Shown here: positions 9,377 through 20,830 of the stretch, in pieces
How the letters are laid out: every line of letters starts with the position of its first letter
Position numbering within the stretch: position 1 is the first letter of the stretch
NCBI GenBank assembly: GCA_030847615.1
Contig: JAUMIR010000001.1
Coordinates: forward strand, 181,431,001 to 181,495,000
Length of the DNA stretch: 64,000 nucleotides
Origin: Gambelia wislizenii
Lineage: Eukaryota > Chordata > Lepidosauria > Squamata > Crotaphytidae
Reading direction: 5' to 3'
The notes under the pieces: generated by a model
Seen by the model: the letters and a program-made list of their open reading frames with translations, nothing else
Told to the model about the DNA's origin: nothing
Database searches by the model: none
Translations under genes and position numbers: made by a program

Positions 9377-10144
9377 AGAAACTTGTGATATAATTAAAAA
9401 AAAAACAGCTCAGTGGCTCCTTGCGCTAGCTTTGAATATCAAAGCATGTCTTTTGTCTCTGCTGATCAAAAGGAATGTTTTGTTTTGACAACATTACCAT
9501 AGTTAATGACAGATTTTTTTTAAAAAAAAATAGCCAACACTCTGCAGAAATACTTGTGTATTAAACCCATGGAACTCAAGGAATTTGGTTACAACAATTC
9601 TTACTAGCACCTGAAGTCATATAGCATAAATCCTGTAATGCTTACTCAGTAGCAAGAGAAGACAAATTAGTGTCTTTCTGGTCCATTTCTTGCTCATTTA
9701 AATTTGCATGCTTTCTATTATATTCCATTGATTTCATGCAACTTTGTTATTATGCAACTTAAATTCTATTTGGTTTTTATTTTTCGGACATAATTTTTGT
9801 GAATATAACTAATTTTCAGACATTTTTTGTGTCAAGTATACCATCACAACATTAAAAATTTGCAATATGATACATCATTGTATTCAAAATCACATCTTAG
9901 TCTGGTTCCATTGGTTAGCTTTAAAATGTTCACCAAATGAAATTCTTCCCATCCCTACTCAGAGTTAGTCTCATTGTCTTCAGTGGGATTTATTCAAAGG
10001 ACACAGAATTCATTTTGTTGTGTAAGACTGAAAATCCTAACTAGCCCCATGACAAGGCCTATGAATCTTGTTGTGAATCTGTCTTCCTCCCCCGCCCCAA
10101 CACCACACACAGGGACTTTTCACACTACTCAGTTTTAGCACTAT
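9377..10144. other. AT-rich non-coding DNA
   Basis: No ORF, promoter cluster or repeat that I recognise. Confidence 0.5.
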
Positions 10145-10355
10145 GGGTGCATCTGCACTGTAGAAATAATTCAGTTTGACACCACTTTAACTGCCATGGC
10201 TCCATCCTACATAAACCTGGGATTTGTAGTTTTGTGAGGCACCAGCACTCTTTGGCAGAGAAGGCTAAACTACAGCTTCCCAAGACTCCATAGGATGGAG
10301 CTATAGCACTGAAAGTTGTGTCAAAGTGCATTATTTCTACAATGTATATGCACTC
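10145..10355. mobile_element. Palindromic MITE (foldback, about 211 bp)
   Basis: The left end GTGCATCTGCACTGTAGAAA is matched in inverted form by the right end TTTCTACAATGTATATGCAC. The internal arms (ACTTTAACTGCCATGGCTCC, GGGATTTGTAGTTT) also pair with the opposite side. Closely related copies lie at 17900-18108 and 20069-20281. The family looks like the hAT-style foldback MITEs abundant in squamates, but the superfamily is not proven because no clear target duplication is visible. Confidence 0.75.
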
Positions 10356-10365
10356 TCTGATTTCA

Positions 10366-10550
10366 TGTTAACTGGAATGGTTCCACACAATGGCATTCTG
10401 GGAACTGCAGTTTAGGAAGTGCATTAGAATTCTCAAGAGGAGATGCTCTAGTGCCTCAGCAACCTATAAATCCCAGGATTGCATAGAGTGGTACCATGAC
10501 AGTTAGAGTGGAATCATAGCACTATAACTGTGTAGAGAAAGGGCCTATAG
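10366..10550. mobile_element. Related MITE fragment
   Basis: This contains the same type of core (CATTCTGGGAACTGCAGTTT and TATAAATCCCAGGATTGCAT as inverted partners) but different ends, finishing in GCACTATAACTGTGTAGAGA. It lies only 10 bp from the preceding MITE. It is probably a sister subfamily with an eroded left end. Confidence 0.55.
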
Positions 10551-11879
10551 TGAAACTCCTTTCTTCTGTATCTGCAGTATTTTGCTTCTCATTTTGTTTT
10601 GTATGTGTGCTTTAATTTGCAAAGTGCTCAAAGTAGTCCTGACACAGAGACTGAGCTCAGGATGAATAAATTTGCCAATTTCAGTTAGTCTCAGTTTCGC
10701 ATTCTTTCAGTCTTAACATTTGTTCTAAACCATTTCAGCATCACTTTCCTATATGTTTTTTTAAAAAATGTTCCACATTTTTTTTATTTAGTGCATTTTT
10801 GTATGCTGTTTTCAGTCATTTGCACAGCTTGATGCTCATTTCCCCCAAATAGATGTATTTTTGTATGAATTTTTTGATCTAAGAAATACAACACAATATT
10901 TGGAGATGTGGCAATAATGAAGAATAAAACTGCATTTTGAGTCACATATTGCTTCATGGGGCAAATTTGAGAGGTTGGCCAATGAAACACACTTCCCCAT
11001 CTTTGCCTAACTTGACATGGTAGTGCTTCAAAGTGTCTAAAGCATGAGCTAGCTAAAGCTATATGCTTTTAAACATTTAATGTCCATATCAATTATTAGA
11101 AGAACTATGCATTTTTTAAAATTCCATCTGGAATCCTGTATGGGATTTACATATATATGCATAAGCACCTTAGAAATGGTGCTACACAGTGAATCTTGGC
11201 ATGACCATGGTAATCCCCACGGACTGGGAAGCAGGAACTGTGATTGATAGGGGTCTATTCCTGTCTTGCTCAGGAAGCAGCTTACTGTCATTTCCACCCC
11301 CTGCCATGAATAATCTTTGAGGTGACAGGGCGAAGCAGATCCCCATTGCAATTCCCCCTCACGCCAGATATCACTTACATGAGGAGAAGCTAGAATGTCA
11401 GTCAGCAGCTTCCCACTCAATAGGGGAACAAACCCTCATCAATCACAGCAGCTGCTGTCTGGTAATTTGGGAGTGTGGGACTTTCACGCTCCCTACATAG
11501 CCCCTAAACCAGGCGTTATGTAGGGATTGTGAATATATGACAGTTATGAGTGTGTAACTCTAGGTTAAGCATTCATCACTGCCATAGAGGATTCTAGCTC
11601 CCATTTAACTCAATGAGATTCAAAAGCACTTTACTTTGGCTTGTCTATATGAGCCCCCTAAAAGTAGTGCCTCGCAGTAATAGCAAGTTGCAGCAGCTGC
11701 GACTTGCCTTAATGGTATTTTTGCCCACAGAAGCCCCCATAAGCTTCACATCCAAGATGACATCTGTGGGTGATTTACTTGCATTAGTACTTAGCTGCCA
11801 CCAAACTGTTTTTTTTTAATATGTCTAAGATACGCTACAGCTATAGAGCCCTTTTTTGATTTAACAGGCAGCAAAACAA
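10551..11879. other. AT-rich non-coding DNA
   Basis: No gene or confident repeat. Short open frames here lack codon structure or recognisable motifs. Confidence 0.5.
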
Positions 11880-12250
11880 ACTAGAAACGCCCCAGTTTAT
11901 CACCTTAGCAATTGCTCTCTAAGGTGAAAAATTGTGGCTCTGGGCGCTTGCCCTGTTAGCAAGCCCCACCCCCACACTTGTCCAGCTAATCAGGTTCTCA
12001 CTTCCTGTACTACCAGACAGAAATTAATATTGAATCGCTGCCCTGACGAGGGGGAATACGCATTCCCCAAGCTGTTTTTGGAAAAAAATCTGGGAAAAGC
12101 TGCGAAGGCTTTTCCACTGGAGTTTCAGCGGTTTTTCCCTCCCCCCCTACAAATACAAAATAATGTTGCTGGGTCCCACTAAGACATGTTGTCTTCTCCT
12201 TGAATTCCACAAGGAGTATTTTCACTGTTTAGACAACCCCCTAGGCTGTA
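11880..12250 (+). repeat. Unclassified interspersed repeat, copy B
   Basis: Shares the ordered blocks listed for 8158-8570 in the same orientation (GCAAGCCCCACCCCCAC, CTCACTTCC, GAGGGGGAATACGCATTCC, CAAGGAGTATTTTCACTGTT, GACAACCCCC). Divergence between the two copies is high, so this is an old family. Confidence 0.45.
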
Positions 12251-13408
12251 TCATGCCCACAATGTACACTATCACCCAGTGAGACGTTTGCACATTGGGG
12301 ATGTATTTTACGTGGTCCCATTAACTCAACCATTCATTTGCTCCATTTTAGAACTGAGGAAGTAGAGGTGGAACAATATTTAGAATCTGTACACATGGCT
12401 ACCTCAACTTATGCTATAGGACCAGGGTGCTGTAGTTCTTTTAGATGACGACTCCAATTAGTCTCAGTCAGCAAGGCCAATGGTCAGGAACAGTAGGAAT
12501 TGTAGTACAAAAAAAAGTTGCACCACTGGTGCTGGACCATGTCCAGTATGCCATCTTCCAGACCAGACCAATCTTGTGCTTTTATTATTCTTGTCAATAA
12601 TAAATGTTCCATTTTGCACTGCATATAAAATGTAAATTAAAGTATTTTGTTATAAATAAGATGTCACAGTGATTGATTTCCCTGACAATAACACTGCAAA
12701 TAAGTCACCTTCCTTTTATATTACAGCTTTAATAATTTATTTAGCACAACTAAGTCCCGTCCCTATAATATGTGATGCATCTCTTCTTCTTTTTTTAGCT
12801 ACTAAGTGAAACATAAAAGTTAATCAGCAGCAATAAAGTAGTTTGAATGTAATGTATACACTAAAATATATCAAGTTGATTAAGATGCCTGGACATAAAA
12901 ATGAGGGGCAAGAGGTTTTGAACAACAATATCAATCATAGTAGGCATGGCACTGATAGTGGTAGAACTAACAGGCCAAGTATCAATTTGCTAGTTCTCCG
13001 AAGTTATATCCAAAATCTGATGGTTTAAAAAAACAAATAAACAAACAAAGCAAGAAAAAAAGTCCCAGATGCTAGAATTATATTATATTATATTATATTA
13101 TTTATTTATTTTTTAAAAAATCACTGCTTTAAAAATTGCATTGTGCCAAACGTCCTCACTTATAAACCCCTTGGATCTGAACAGGAGAACTCAGTACCTG
13201 CCTTACTTCCTTCCATTAAATCCAGTCAGATTATGAATGTACTTGGTTTTGGTTGGAGTCAACCCAAATTGTCTATCCCTTCTGAACAGATAATATCTTT
13301 AAAGGAACATTGGAGTCTTTGGTTTCAAGCAGCATCTTTTCTAGTGCCATGTTTTAGACGGAGGAAAGTAGATTCCCCAGAGCTCAACCAGGCTTTAACC
13401 AAAACTCA
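12251..13408. other. AT-rich non-coding DNA with (ATATT)n
   Basis: A pentanucleotide ATATT run lies at about 13077-13103. A possible eroded MITE with TGTAGTTC...GAATTGTAGTAC lies at about 12430-12510. Nothing else is recognisable. Confidence 0.45.
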
Positions 13409-13520
13409 GTTGTTGTTGTGTGCCTTCAAGTTGTTTCTTATTGGTGACCCTAACACAAACCTATTACAGGATTTTCTTGGCAAGATTTGTTCAGAAGGGA
13501 TTTGCCTTTACCTTCCTCAC
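13409..13520 (-). mobile_element. SINE tail (BovB-like), minus strand
   Basis: The plus strand reads TTGTTGTTGTGTGCCTTCAA, then GGTGACCCTAA, GGATTTTCTTGGCAAGATTT and CCTTTACCTTCCTC. This is the antisense of the conserved 3' half of squamate SINEs that share their tail with BovB LINEs. The promoter head is missing, so it is a truncated copy. Confidence 0.7.
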
Positions 13521-14392
13521 TAAAGTACTATTAGCAACATGGTGCTAGATAAAGGGATGACTGGTTGGAGCTAAGGAGCACAAGGAAAGACATTGATGAC
13601 CAACTCTGAAATAATGAAACCAGTCATGGAAGTTTGGGTTACATAAGGACCACTTTATTTGACCTAAGCCTATTTAACTGCAATGGTCTGGGAATGAACA
13701 AAAGAGGGGGAGCAATATGGTGTGTGTCTGGCTGGGTCCAGGTGTCAACCTAGTGACTACTTCCTCAGCCTTCCCTTGTGTGAAACACCTGATGCTGAGG
13801 ACAGCCCCAAGGGGAGGCTTCTTCCCCACCTCCTAGGTTATGAGAACCCGTGGAGGCAGTTCTAGAGCACAACTTTCACCCAAAGGGTGCCAAGGTATAC
13901 ACCAGGCCATAAAATTATCCTCCTGTTACCTGCCATATGAAGACCTACTTAATGACCCAACCCTGGCCAGTCATCCCAGTCCCACAGATACAGTGTGGGG
14001 TAGTAAAAATACACCAGGTAAAAGGGGGAAAATTCCTACCTGGCCACAAAGCAACCAGCTAAACTCACACTGCACTGAAGGCAGGTGGGTGGGTCATAAT
14101 GAACCAAGAAAAAGACACATGAGGGAACAGCTCAGACTTAAAACCCCTCTGCCTCCATCCCCATGATGTGATTCACTTGGTACAAACATGCCAAGCACCA
14201 AGCAATCTGGCCTTTTTACAGGGAAGCCATCAAATCACCTCCTCCGTACAACACCATTCAGGTGTGCAGGTCCAGGGATGTAACTCATCCACAATGGCTA
14301 CTTCTGAGGAAGGTCATCTAATTTGGCAGGATCTGGAGTCCTACAAATGACCTGGTTTCTAGAAAATATGTTCTGTTTGCTCCCCACAAGAT
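13521..14392. other. Non-coding DNA, no recognised element
   Basis: Moderate GC with scattered short open frames that lack motifs. I see nothing supportable. Confidence 0.45.
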
Positions 14393-14466
14393 TACAGTCG
14401 GACACCCACATCTGTGGGGGATTGGTTCTGGGACCCACTGTGGATGGTGAAATCTGTGGATAATAG
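14393..14466 (+). mobile_element. Tigger/pogo-like transposon end
   Basis: This starts at a TA with TACAGTCGGACACCCACATC, then GGGGGATTGGTTCTGGGACC and GTGGATAATAG. The pattern, with its own small internal foldback between ATCTGTGG and the inverted GTGGAT segment, is typical of Tigger-like Tc1/mariner MITEs. The opposite end is not visible; the sequence runs straight into a C-rich tract. Confidence 0.65.
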
Positions 14467-14890
14467 TCAATGCTGCCACCATTGTTCCAGAACCTGCCTC
14501 CCACCCACCCGCCATGCCAGAACCCCCCCGTGAGGTTGCCTCCTTCTCCCCGCCCACTGCAATGGAACCCTCCAGCTGCCTGAACCCTCAGCCCGTCCAC
14601 CCACCATGCCAGAACTCCCCCCAAGGTCACCTTCTCCCTCCTGGAACCCTCTTCACACCCACCCAAAACCTCTGCCCACCCACCTGCTTGCAACTTCCCA
14701 CCCGCCAGCTCCACCATGCCAGAATCCCCCTGGAAAGGTCACCTCCTCCCTCCTTCCCCCACCCACGAGGTTGCCTCCTTCCCCTGCCCATTTGCCACAC
14801 TGGAATCCCACCAGCAAGGTCACCTCCTCCCTCCTTTCCCCACCTGCCTGCCCACCTGTCTGCCACAACCCCCCCCCCCAATTGAGGTCA
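14467..14890 (+). repeat. C-rich minisatellite-like tract
   Basis: Strongly strand-asymmetric (C-rich on plus). CATGCCAGAA blocks recur at 14513, 14605 and 14715, with a divergent copy near 14795, giving irregular units of about 80-110 bp. GAGGTTGCCTCCTTC and AGGTCACCTCCTCCCTCC are the other recurring blocks. It ends in a C9 run near 14870. The overlapping Pro-rich and Gly-rich ORFs are artefacts of this composition. Confidence 0.7.
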
Positions 14891-16905
14891 CCTTCTCACT
14901 TTCTTTCATGATCTCTGAAATGGGAGTCTGTGTGTGCACTTCCTTTGATATGTTGTGATGAACACAAAGGCATGGGAGATAGGACAGATAGTAGGGGCTA
15001 GGTGTGGTAGGCGGAACATTGCTTTCCTCTTCCTGCACTGAGTGTATTGGTCTCAGAACCAGCTTTCAAAATCAGAGAATGTGAAGAAGTGATACAGCAC
15101 AGAACACCTCTGAGCATGCATAGGAAATTTGCCTTTTAGTAGTTAGCCAAACACTCTTTACTGATATGGGAGTAAAGCAAATGCAGGTCATGGCATAGAA
15201 TTCCTTGCAAGCAACCACTGCATGCACATGTATGGAGCTGGTACATGCCTGTGTGGAACTGGACTAATCTGGACAGAACTCAAGTTTCTACTGCTCTGTC
15301 CTCTTAGCTTTGTACATATGTTAAAAAGCATACACACTTATGCAAGACTTCCTGTTTAGTGCAACCTAACATTTAATTCATGGACCACATAAAGAGCATA
15401 TGTTTTTTAGTGTATTGCGTATCTGTGTACTGCATATGTTTTATATTTTATTTATATTGATCACACTGCTTTCAAAATTTTGGCTTTAAGAGATATATAC
15501 ATATTTGTAAGTAACTAATACATACAAAATGAAGTAAAACTTAGATGCACGGAGCAAAAAACACAAGAATTTTAGACTCCTAAAAAGGGATGGATGGAAC
15601 TGTCACGCCTGATCTTGTCATCATGCTTTTCCATTGCTGGACTAGTTCTGCCCAGCTCCATGTAGTGATTTTGGCCTCGTGCAGAAATCTCTACATACTT
15701 GTGTGTGCATTTCATCCTATAAACACATACATTTTTGTGTGCATTTTCCCCACTGCAGATATCTTTGGATGTTGGCACCCATTGAATAAAGCATATTTGT
15801 GTGCCATTTAGAAACATGCACATTTTGGTCACCTATTTTAAAAATGTGCACATGCCAAATGCACTTTTTTGTGGGGTATCAGTCTGCAAAATGAATTGCA
15901 AACCCAGAAATATATGGATTTTTGACCATCTGGATAAGCATGCTATTCTGTGAAATGCAGATAAGGTACATCTATAAATAAATAAATAAATAAAGGCAAA
16001 TTCCTTGCCAATAAATCTGTCAGAGAAAAAAAAACACCAACATATGGGGATGGAAAAATAAAACTTGATATTTTTGCTTTTGCCATACTATCATGAATCA
16101 GGTTCCTACTCTTCCATCTTGATTTTAACTTATTTTAACTTCACAACTCCAGGGTCAAAGTAGCTTAAGAGGTTAATATCTAGAACTAAGCCATTGTCCA
16201 TGGATTTGTTCTTTAAGCTATTGGCTCATTTATTTTAGCACACAGGAGAATGTGCCCTCTACCCACATTGCTAAATCTGTGGAACTGAAATACATTTTTT
16301 TACTAGAATGCTTGGCACCGAGAAACAACAAATGTACATAAGTTACATATGCATCACCATTAATTTAGGGCTAGGGCTCTAAAATCATTGGCCTTGGTTT
16401 ACTTCTATCATTTTAAAAAAATAGGCATGCAATTTTAGTGACGTTTCTGATCTCCTGGCAACATATTTCAAGGATGTAGTTTCATTTTTGTCCTTTCCTC
16501 TCTTGGTTGGGTGGAATATTATGTGTAATGGAATAGAAGACTGTAAAAATCTAGAATATGACTTAAATGCAGGGAATGACATTGATAAATAGAGTGGATT
16601 TATATGCTGCATTGCAGGGGCAGCTCTTTTGATTCTGCTCTGGGATAGCACATTCACGTTAGTTTTTCCTTGAAACTGTGAGACTCACAAACTGCCTGCC
16701 ACATAACTGTCGTGACTGTAGGGTTTATTCATGCATTATTGCTTTGTCAGTTCTTCAGTGATGAAATGATATTCATTTGCAGACAAGCTTGAGATATCTC
16801 ACTGTACCCTGAGGAATATGGTTCATAGTTTTGAGGAGAGACTGGAGCAAACTAAATTATCAGTCAAGACAGACATTTTCTTTTAAAAAGGAGGGGTGTA
16901 ATTTA
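14891..16905. other. AT-rich non-coding DNA
   Basis: No gene. A TAAA-repeat microsatellite lies at about 15975-15993. The 15660-15880 stretch has several GTGTGCATTT-type blocks that recur loosely at 44870-45010, possibly an old unnamed repeat. Confidence 0.45.
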
Positions 16906-17510
16906 GGAGATTATCAGATGCTTTAAAAGTGGCTTTACACGAATGCCAGGAGAGTGCAAAAAGGGCTCCCTTTTCAGACGACCTGGTTCCCCCCTCGTTA
17001 TGCACCCGTTCTTCTGCCATTCCTCCCGCACTGCTTTTTATTGATGGGATAAGCCGTCAATAGATCCCCTGTTCCATTTCTGTCATGGATGTTCCTGCGA
17101 GCAAAATGGTGCCCCATTATGCTGGCGAGATTCCAGTGTCAATGGGAGGTCCCTGCCAGGACACCTCCAGGTGAGATTGGGACATTCAGGTAAGTGACAC
17201 ACTTTTTATGACCCTCCCTGGGTTACTTCTACCTTTTAAAGTGTGTTTTTGTGCTTGCTGTCATTTTTTTGGTGTTATTTTTATTTTTATTTTTGAATTT
17301 CCTGTGCCCGCGTCTTCTCACAAGAATCCTCTGGATTTTGATCCAGGAAATGAATGGAGGTCTGTTAGAGCTCCATTCACTTCTGGGCTGTTGGAATGAT
17401 GGGAGAGGAGGTAAGTGTGGTGGGGAGAGTGATTGTGGCATGATGGGGACAGGGGTGGGAGTGGAAATTCTGGGACAGGAATGCTTTGTTCGTTCCTGTC
17501 TGAAAATCTC
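16906..17510 (+). mobile_element. MITE of the GATTATCAGA family, copy 1 (about 605 bp)
   Basis: Ends are GGAGATTATCAGATG on the left and CCTGTCTGAAAATCTC on the right, which are inverted. The interior shares long blocks with 56151-56760: CCTCGTTATGCACCC, TTTTTATTGATGGGATAAGC, GTCAATGGGAGGTC, CACACTTTTTATGACCCTCC, GTGTGTTTTTGTGCTTGCTG, GATTTTGATCCAGGAA and GGAGGTAAGTGTGG. It has no transposase, so it is non-autonomous. Two strong splice-donor strings (CAGGTGAG at 17168 and CAGGTAAGT at 17187) lie inside. Confidence 0.75.
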
Positions 17511-17899
17511 ATGTATTGAATATATATTTATAACTAACTTGATGGACTTAAGTTGGCATTTCAGCAATTCAGAATTAAGTTATAGATTAACTACATGAGA
17601 TAACACTGCTAAAGAGACAACAAATTTATTCTTCATCAGGTTCTTCACTTCTTGTGGTATATAGTTTCTCATGGTTCTAGTTCTAGTACCACCTAAGGAT
17701 AGAAAAATTATAAGGCTTAGGTGACAATATTAAAACCTCTTACTCATGTGGACCTCCTCATTTTTGCATTGAACCATGTCTAGAGGTTCCCCATCTGTTC
17801 CAGGAAGCTGAGTTTTGAAGCTCTGAATCCTGGGAATTTTGCTGGGAACCATATGAAAATCAGTAAGATAAAGAAAGGGGAGATAAAGAGAAATGACTA
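17511..17899. other. AT-rich non-coding DNA
   Basis: Nothing recognisable. Confidence 0.45.
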
Positions 17900-18108
17900 A
17901 GGGCCAAATCCACACTACAAAAATAATCCAGTTTGAAACTGGATTATTTGCTATAATTCCTTCCAATGGAATCCTGGGATTTGAAGTTTTACCAAGTCTT
18001 TAGCCTTCTCTGTCAAAGAGGGCTGGTGCATCCCCAAACTATAAATCCCAGGATTCCATAGGAAGGAGAAATTATTCAGTCAGACTTTGCATTATATCTT
18101 TTGACTGA
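17900..18108. mobile_element. Palindromic MITE, related to 10145-10355
   Basis: Contains CACACTACAAAAATAATCCA at the left and ATTATTCAG...TTTGCATTATAT at the right, with the paired core AATCCTGGGATTTGAAGTTT and AACTATAAATCCCAGGATTC. It is more diverged than the copies at 10145 and 20069. Confidence 0.65.
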
Positions 18109-18917
18109 TTTTGCTACATCCCTTCTCACCCCATTTCTTCTTAGAGTAAATCACTGTGCAGTTATCTGACTCAAAATGTCCCATTCTTGTCCTCTTTAGC
18201 TCCCTTACCATAAGTATTACAATGTTAATACATTCATTTCCTGTTTTACTATGTCTAACTTCCCCGATTCATTCTTCTCACATTCCATGTCCCTATAATA
18301 TTGGACTTTCCTTTTGCCTCTGTGCACTTCCACAGCTGAATATCTTTTTGGCTTGAGTCCAACTGCATCATTAGCCACAAAGCTACTTGCAGTTGTCCCC
18401 AGTAGCTTGCTGAGTGCCATCTGACCTGGGAGTGTCATCTTCTGGCACCATCTCTTGTTTCCTTTTGAACTGTCTCATGATAGGATTTTTGTTTTGTTTT
18501 GTTTTGTTTTTTTGTGGTAAAAGATACTCAAAAGGAGGTTTATGGTGCCTCCTTCTGCATAGCACTAACAAGCATTAGCTATGGCACCACTGCTGTTGTC
18601 TCTGAGTTCCTCCACCAGTGTCACCCCTGCTACTGCTGCTGCCCAGTAGCTGTTTGGCACATTTAGTCTGTGTTCCATAGCAAAAACCTGTCTTACCTGC
18701 AAGAATCTACCAGCAGCTTTGCTACTGTTAGCAAAAGGACAGGAACATGAAATCTTGCATCACAGGAACATGAAATCCCACCATCATTGGTGGGATGTTT
18801 TAGCTTAGTAATGGTTAAATAAATGGATCTTTGGCTTTGAAGAAATCAATAAAATTCCCAACCCAACTGTACAATAATTTGGAAACTTTCTTTAATAGTT
18901 CAGTTTTATAGATTGTT
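18109..18917. other. Non-coding DNA
   Basis: A GTTTT-repeat lies at about 18487-18513. No gene or clear mobile element. Confidence 0.45.
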
Positions 18918-19121
18918 ACTCACCCTAAAGGCATCAGATCCCACCTTATCTTGGAAGCTAAGTAAGGTCAGCTCTGGTTACTACCTGGATGGGACACTGC
19001 CAATGAATTTCAGCTGCTGAAGGCTATATTTCAGAGGAAGGAATTGGCAAAACCACCTCTGAGTATTTGTTGCCTAAGAAAACCCTATGAAACCCATAAG
19101 TAGACAGGCAACTTGAAGGAG

Positions 19122-19124
<3 letters not shown>
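18918..19124 (+). mobile_element. 5S-rRNA-derived SINE with BovB-like tail
   Basis: The head reads GATCCCACCTTATCTTGGAA, then GCTAAGTAAGGTC and GGTTACTACCTGGATGGGAC, which follow the 5S rRNA gene internal control region (box A, intermediate element, box C). The tail contains TTCAGAGGAAGGAATTGGCA, AAACCACCTCTGAGTATTTG and AAGAAAACCCTATGAAACCC, the part shared with BovB-mobilised SINEs. It ends in a CA-rich microsatellite. It would have been transcribed by RNA polymerase III and moved by LINE enzymes. Confidence 0.75.

Positions 19125-19167
<43 letters not shown>
19125..19167 (+). repeat. (ACACAT)n/(AC)n microsatellite
   Basis: Pure simple repeat directly at the 3' end of the SINE, probably grown from its tail. 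Confidence 0.9.
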
Positions 19168-19197
19168 GAAGTAAGCCTGTATATCAGGGTTTGAATC

Positions 19198-19310
19198 ATG
19201 TGGCCCTCCAACAGTTGCTGGTTTGAAAATCCCAGCATGCTTCACCATTGTTTATGTTGGCTAGGACTGCTGGGACTTGCATTCCAACAACATATGGAGG
19301 GTGACAAAAT
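19198..19310. mobile_element. Short hAT-like MITE
   Basis: ATGTGGCCCTCCAACAGTTG on the left pairs with CAACATATGGAGGGTGACAA on the right, and CCCAGCATGC pairs with the GGACTGCTGGGACT region. Similar units occur at 45716-45842 and 61530-61660. Confidence 0.55.
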
Positions 19311-20068
19311 TCCTAGTGCTGGTGTGCATGATTGCAATTTAAACAAATATAAGAGGTTTCCCTCTTTCTTGTTCTCTGCAGTTCCATATTTATACGTGCA
19401 TCTGTAATTTCAGTATATGTTCTGTAGAGGTCAATAATAATGGCACCATATCCTTTGTTGCAAAACATTATTTATTTTATAGTACATCCCCACTTGCTTC
19501 TTATGCCTCTTGCCTCTGGCACTGGGACATATCTTAGAGCAGTGCTTTTATTCTGGATGATGGTATCTTGTTCAAAATGCTGTGGTCCAGAAAGAACCAG
19601 CTGCTCTAGGAAGTTGGTCAATGTCATCTCGAAAGCCCTTGCCTTGTCAGTACTTGCCAGTGCTTTACATAGACAGATTTAAGTACATGCTTTTGCAAAC
19701 CTCTAATTAAAATATGGAGCAGCACTGTTGATAACATGGAAAGTGGCTTGGAAATGGTTCAGAGCTGGCTCCCCAGATCCTCTAGTTCCATATGGCACTT
19801 CCACCAAATGAATAATTCCACGCCATTTTAGAGGCTCTTATCTGAGCTTTTCTGAACCACAAAAAATGCATACAGATGCTTATGTAGCCTGCACATTGTT
19901 CACTTCTGGGTTAGGGGGAGCCAGATATTTTGGCCCAAGCTCTTCAGCCTATAGGAAAATTATTCATCAACACTTAGCCACTGAGACTAGAGAAATGCAG
20001 AGAAAAAAGTGTAATGGATGGTCCTCACTGCTTTGAATTATACATACACATATAGGTGCCATTCCAAA
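19311..20068. other. Non-coding DNA
   Basis: Nothing recognisable. Confidence 0.45.
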
Positions 20069-20281
20069 GCTGCTGCCACACTGCAGAAATAATGCTGTTT
20101 GATACCACCTTAGCTTCCATGGCTCAATGCTATGGAATCCTGTAGTTTTGTGAGATATTTAGCCTTCGCTGACAGGGAGCTCTGGTGCCACAGCAAACTA
20201 CAAATCCCAGGATTCCTTAGGATGGAGCCATGATAGTTAAAGCTCCGTCAAACTGCATTATTTCTTCAGTGTGGCAGCAGC
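20069..20281. mobile_element. Palindromic MITE, best-preserved copy (213 bp)
   Basis: The terminal inverted repeats of about 34 bp (GCTGCTGCCACACTGCAGAA at the left; its complement ends the right side) match with only a few mismatches. The arms extend inward through GGAATCCT...TTGTAGTTT. It is the clearest member of the family at 10145 and 17900. Confidence 0.8.
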
Positions 20282-20830
20282 CCTAGGCCTCATCTACATG
20301 GGCCAGAATACACCACCTTCCACTAGTGTATTCTGGCCCTGGATCAAGCCTGTTGCTCACCTGTTCATTACCTCTGTGGAATGGGATGGAGTCTGCATGA
20401 ACACGCTGGCCTGTCTCTGCAGCCACTGCTGCTGCTGCTGCTGCTGCTGTCAGGGTCACACTCTCCAAAGCCAGGAAGGGAACCCACAGAATGTGATCAA
20501 GGCCCCCTACATGTGACCGCCCTTGTCCACATGCTGTGGACTTGCTTCCTGGCTTTGGAGAGTTTGACACGGATGGCAGTGGCTTTGGCTACAGAGACAA
20601 GCTGGCATGGCAGTAGAGACTCCTGCAGTCCCTCAGGGCCCCATCTGTTTTTTTTCCAAAATGAGGCAGTTTTTTCTTGGTATTTTCCCAAAACGGTTTA
20701 ATGGGTTTTAGCCCGCGTTCTCCTGCCTTTGCCCCAGGGGTTGTGAAGACTGCCCAGGGGCAAAACGAGGCAAAAGCCAAGCTCTATGACAGGGGCAAGA
20801 CAGGATAAATAGCTCATCTAGACAGCCCCC
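20282..20830. repeat. Unclassified repeat-like segment with (CTG)n
   Basis: GC-richer than its surroundings. It contains a (CTG)8-like run near 20424-20449 and an inverted pair ACTCTCCAAAGCCAGGAAGG / CTTCCTGGCTTTGGAGAGT at about 20459 and 20545. It starts with CCTCATCTACATGGGCC and ends near CTCATCTAGACAGCC. A possibly related segment lies at 27530-27970. Family unknown. Confidence 0.45.

Noticed and set aside
14298..14911. Gly-rich and Pro-rich ORFs
   Set aside because: They are composition artefacts of the C-rich tract on one strand and its G-rich complement.
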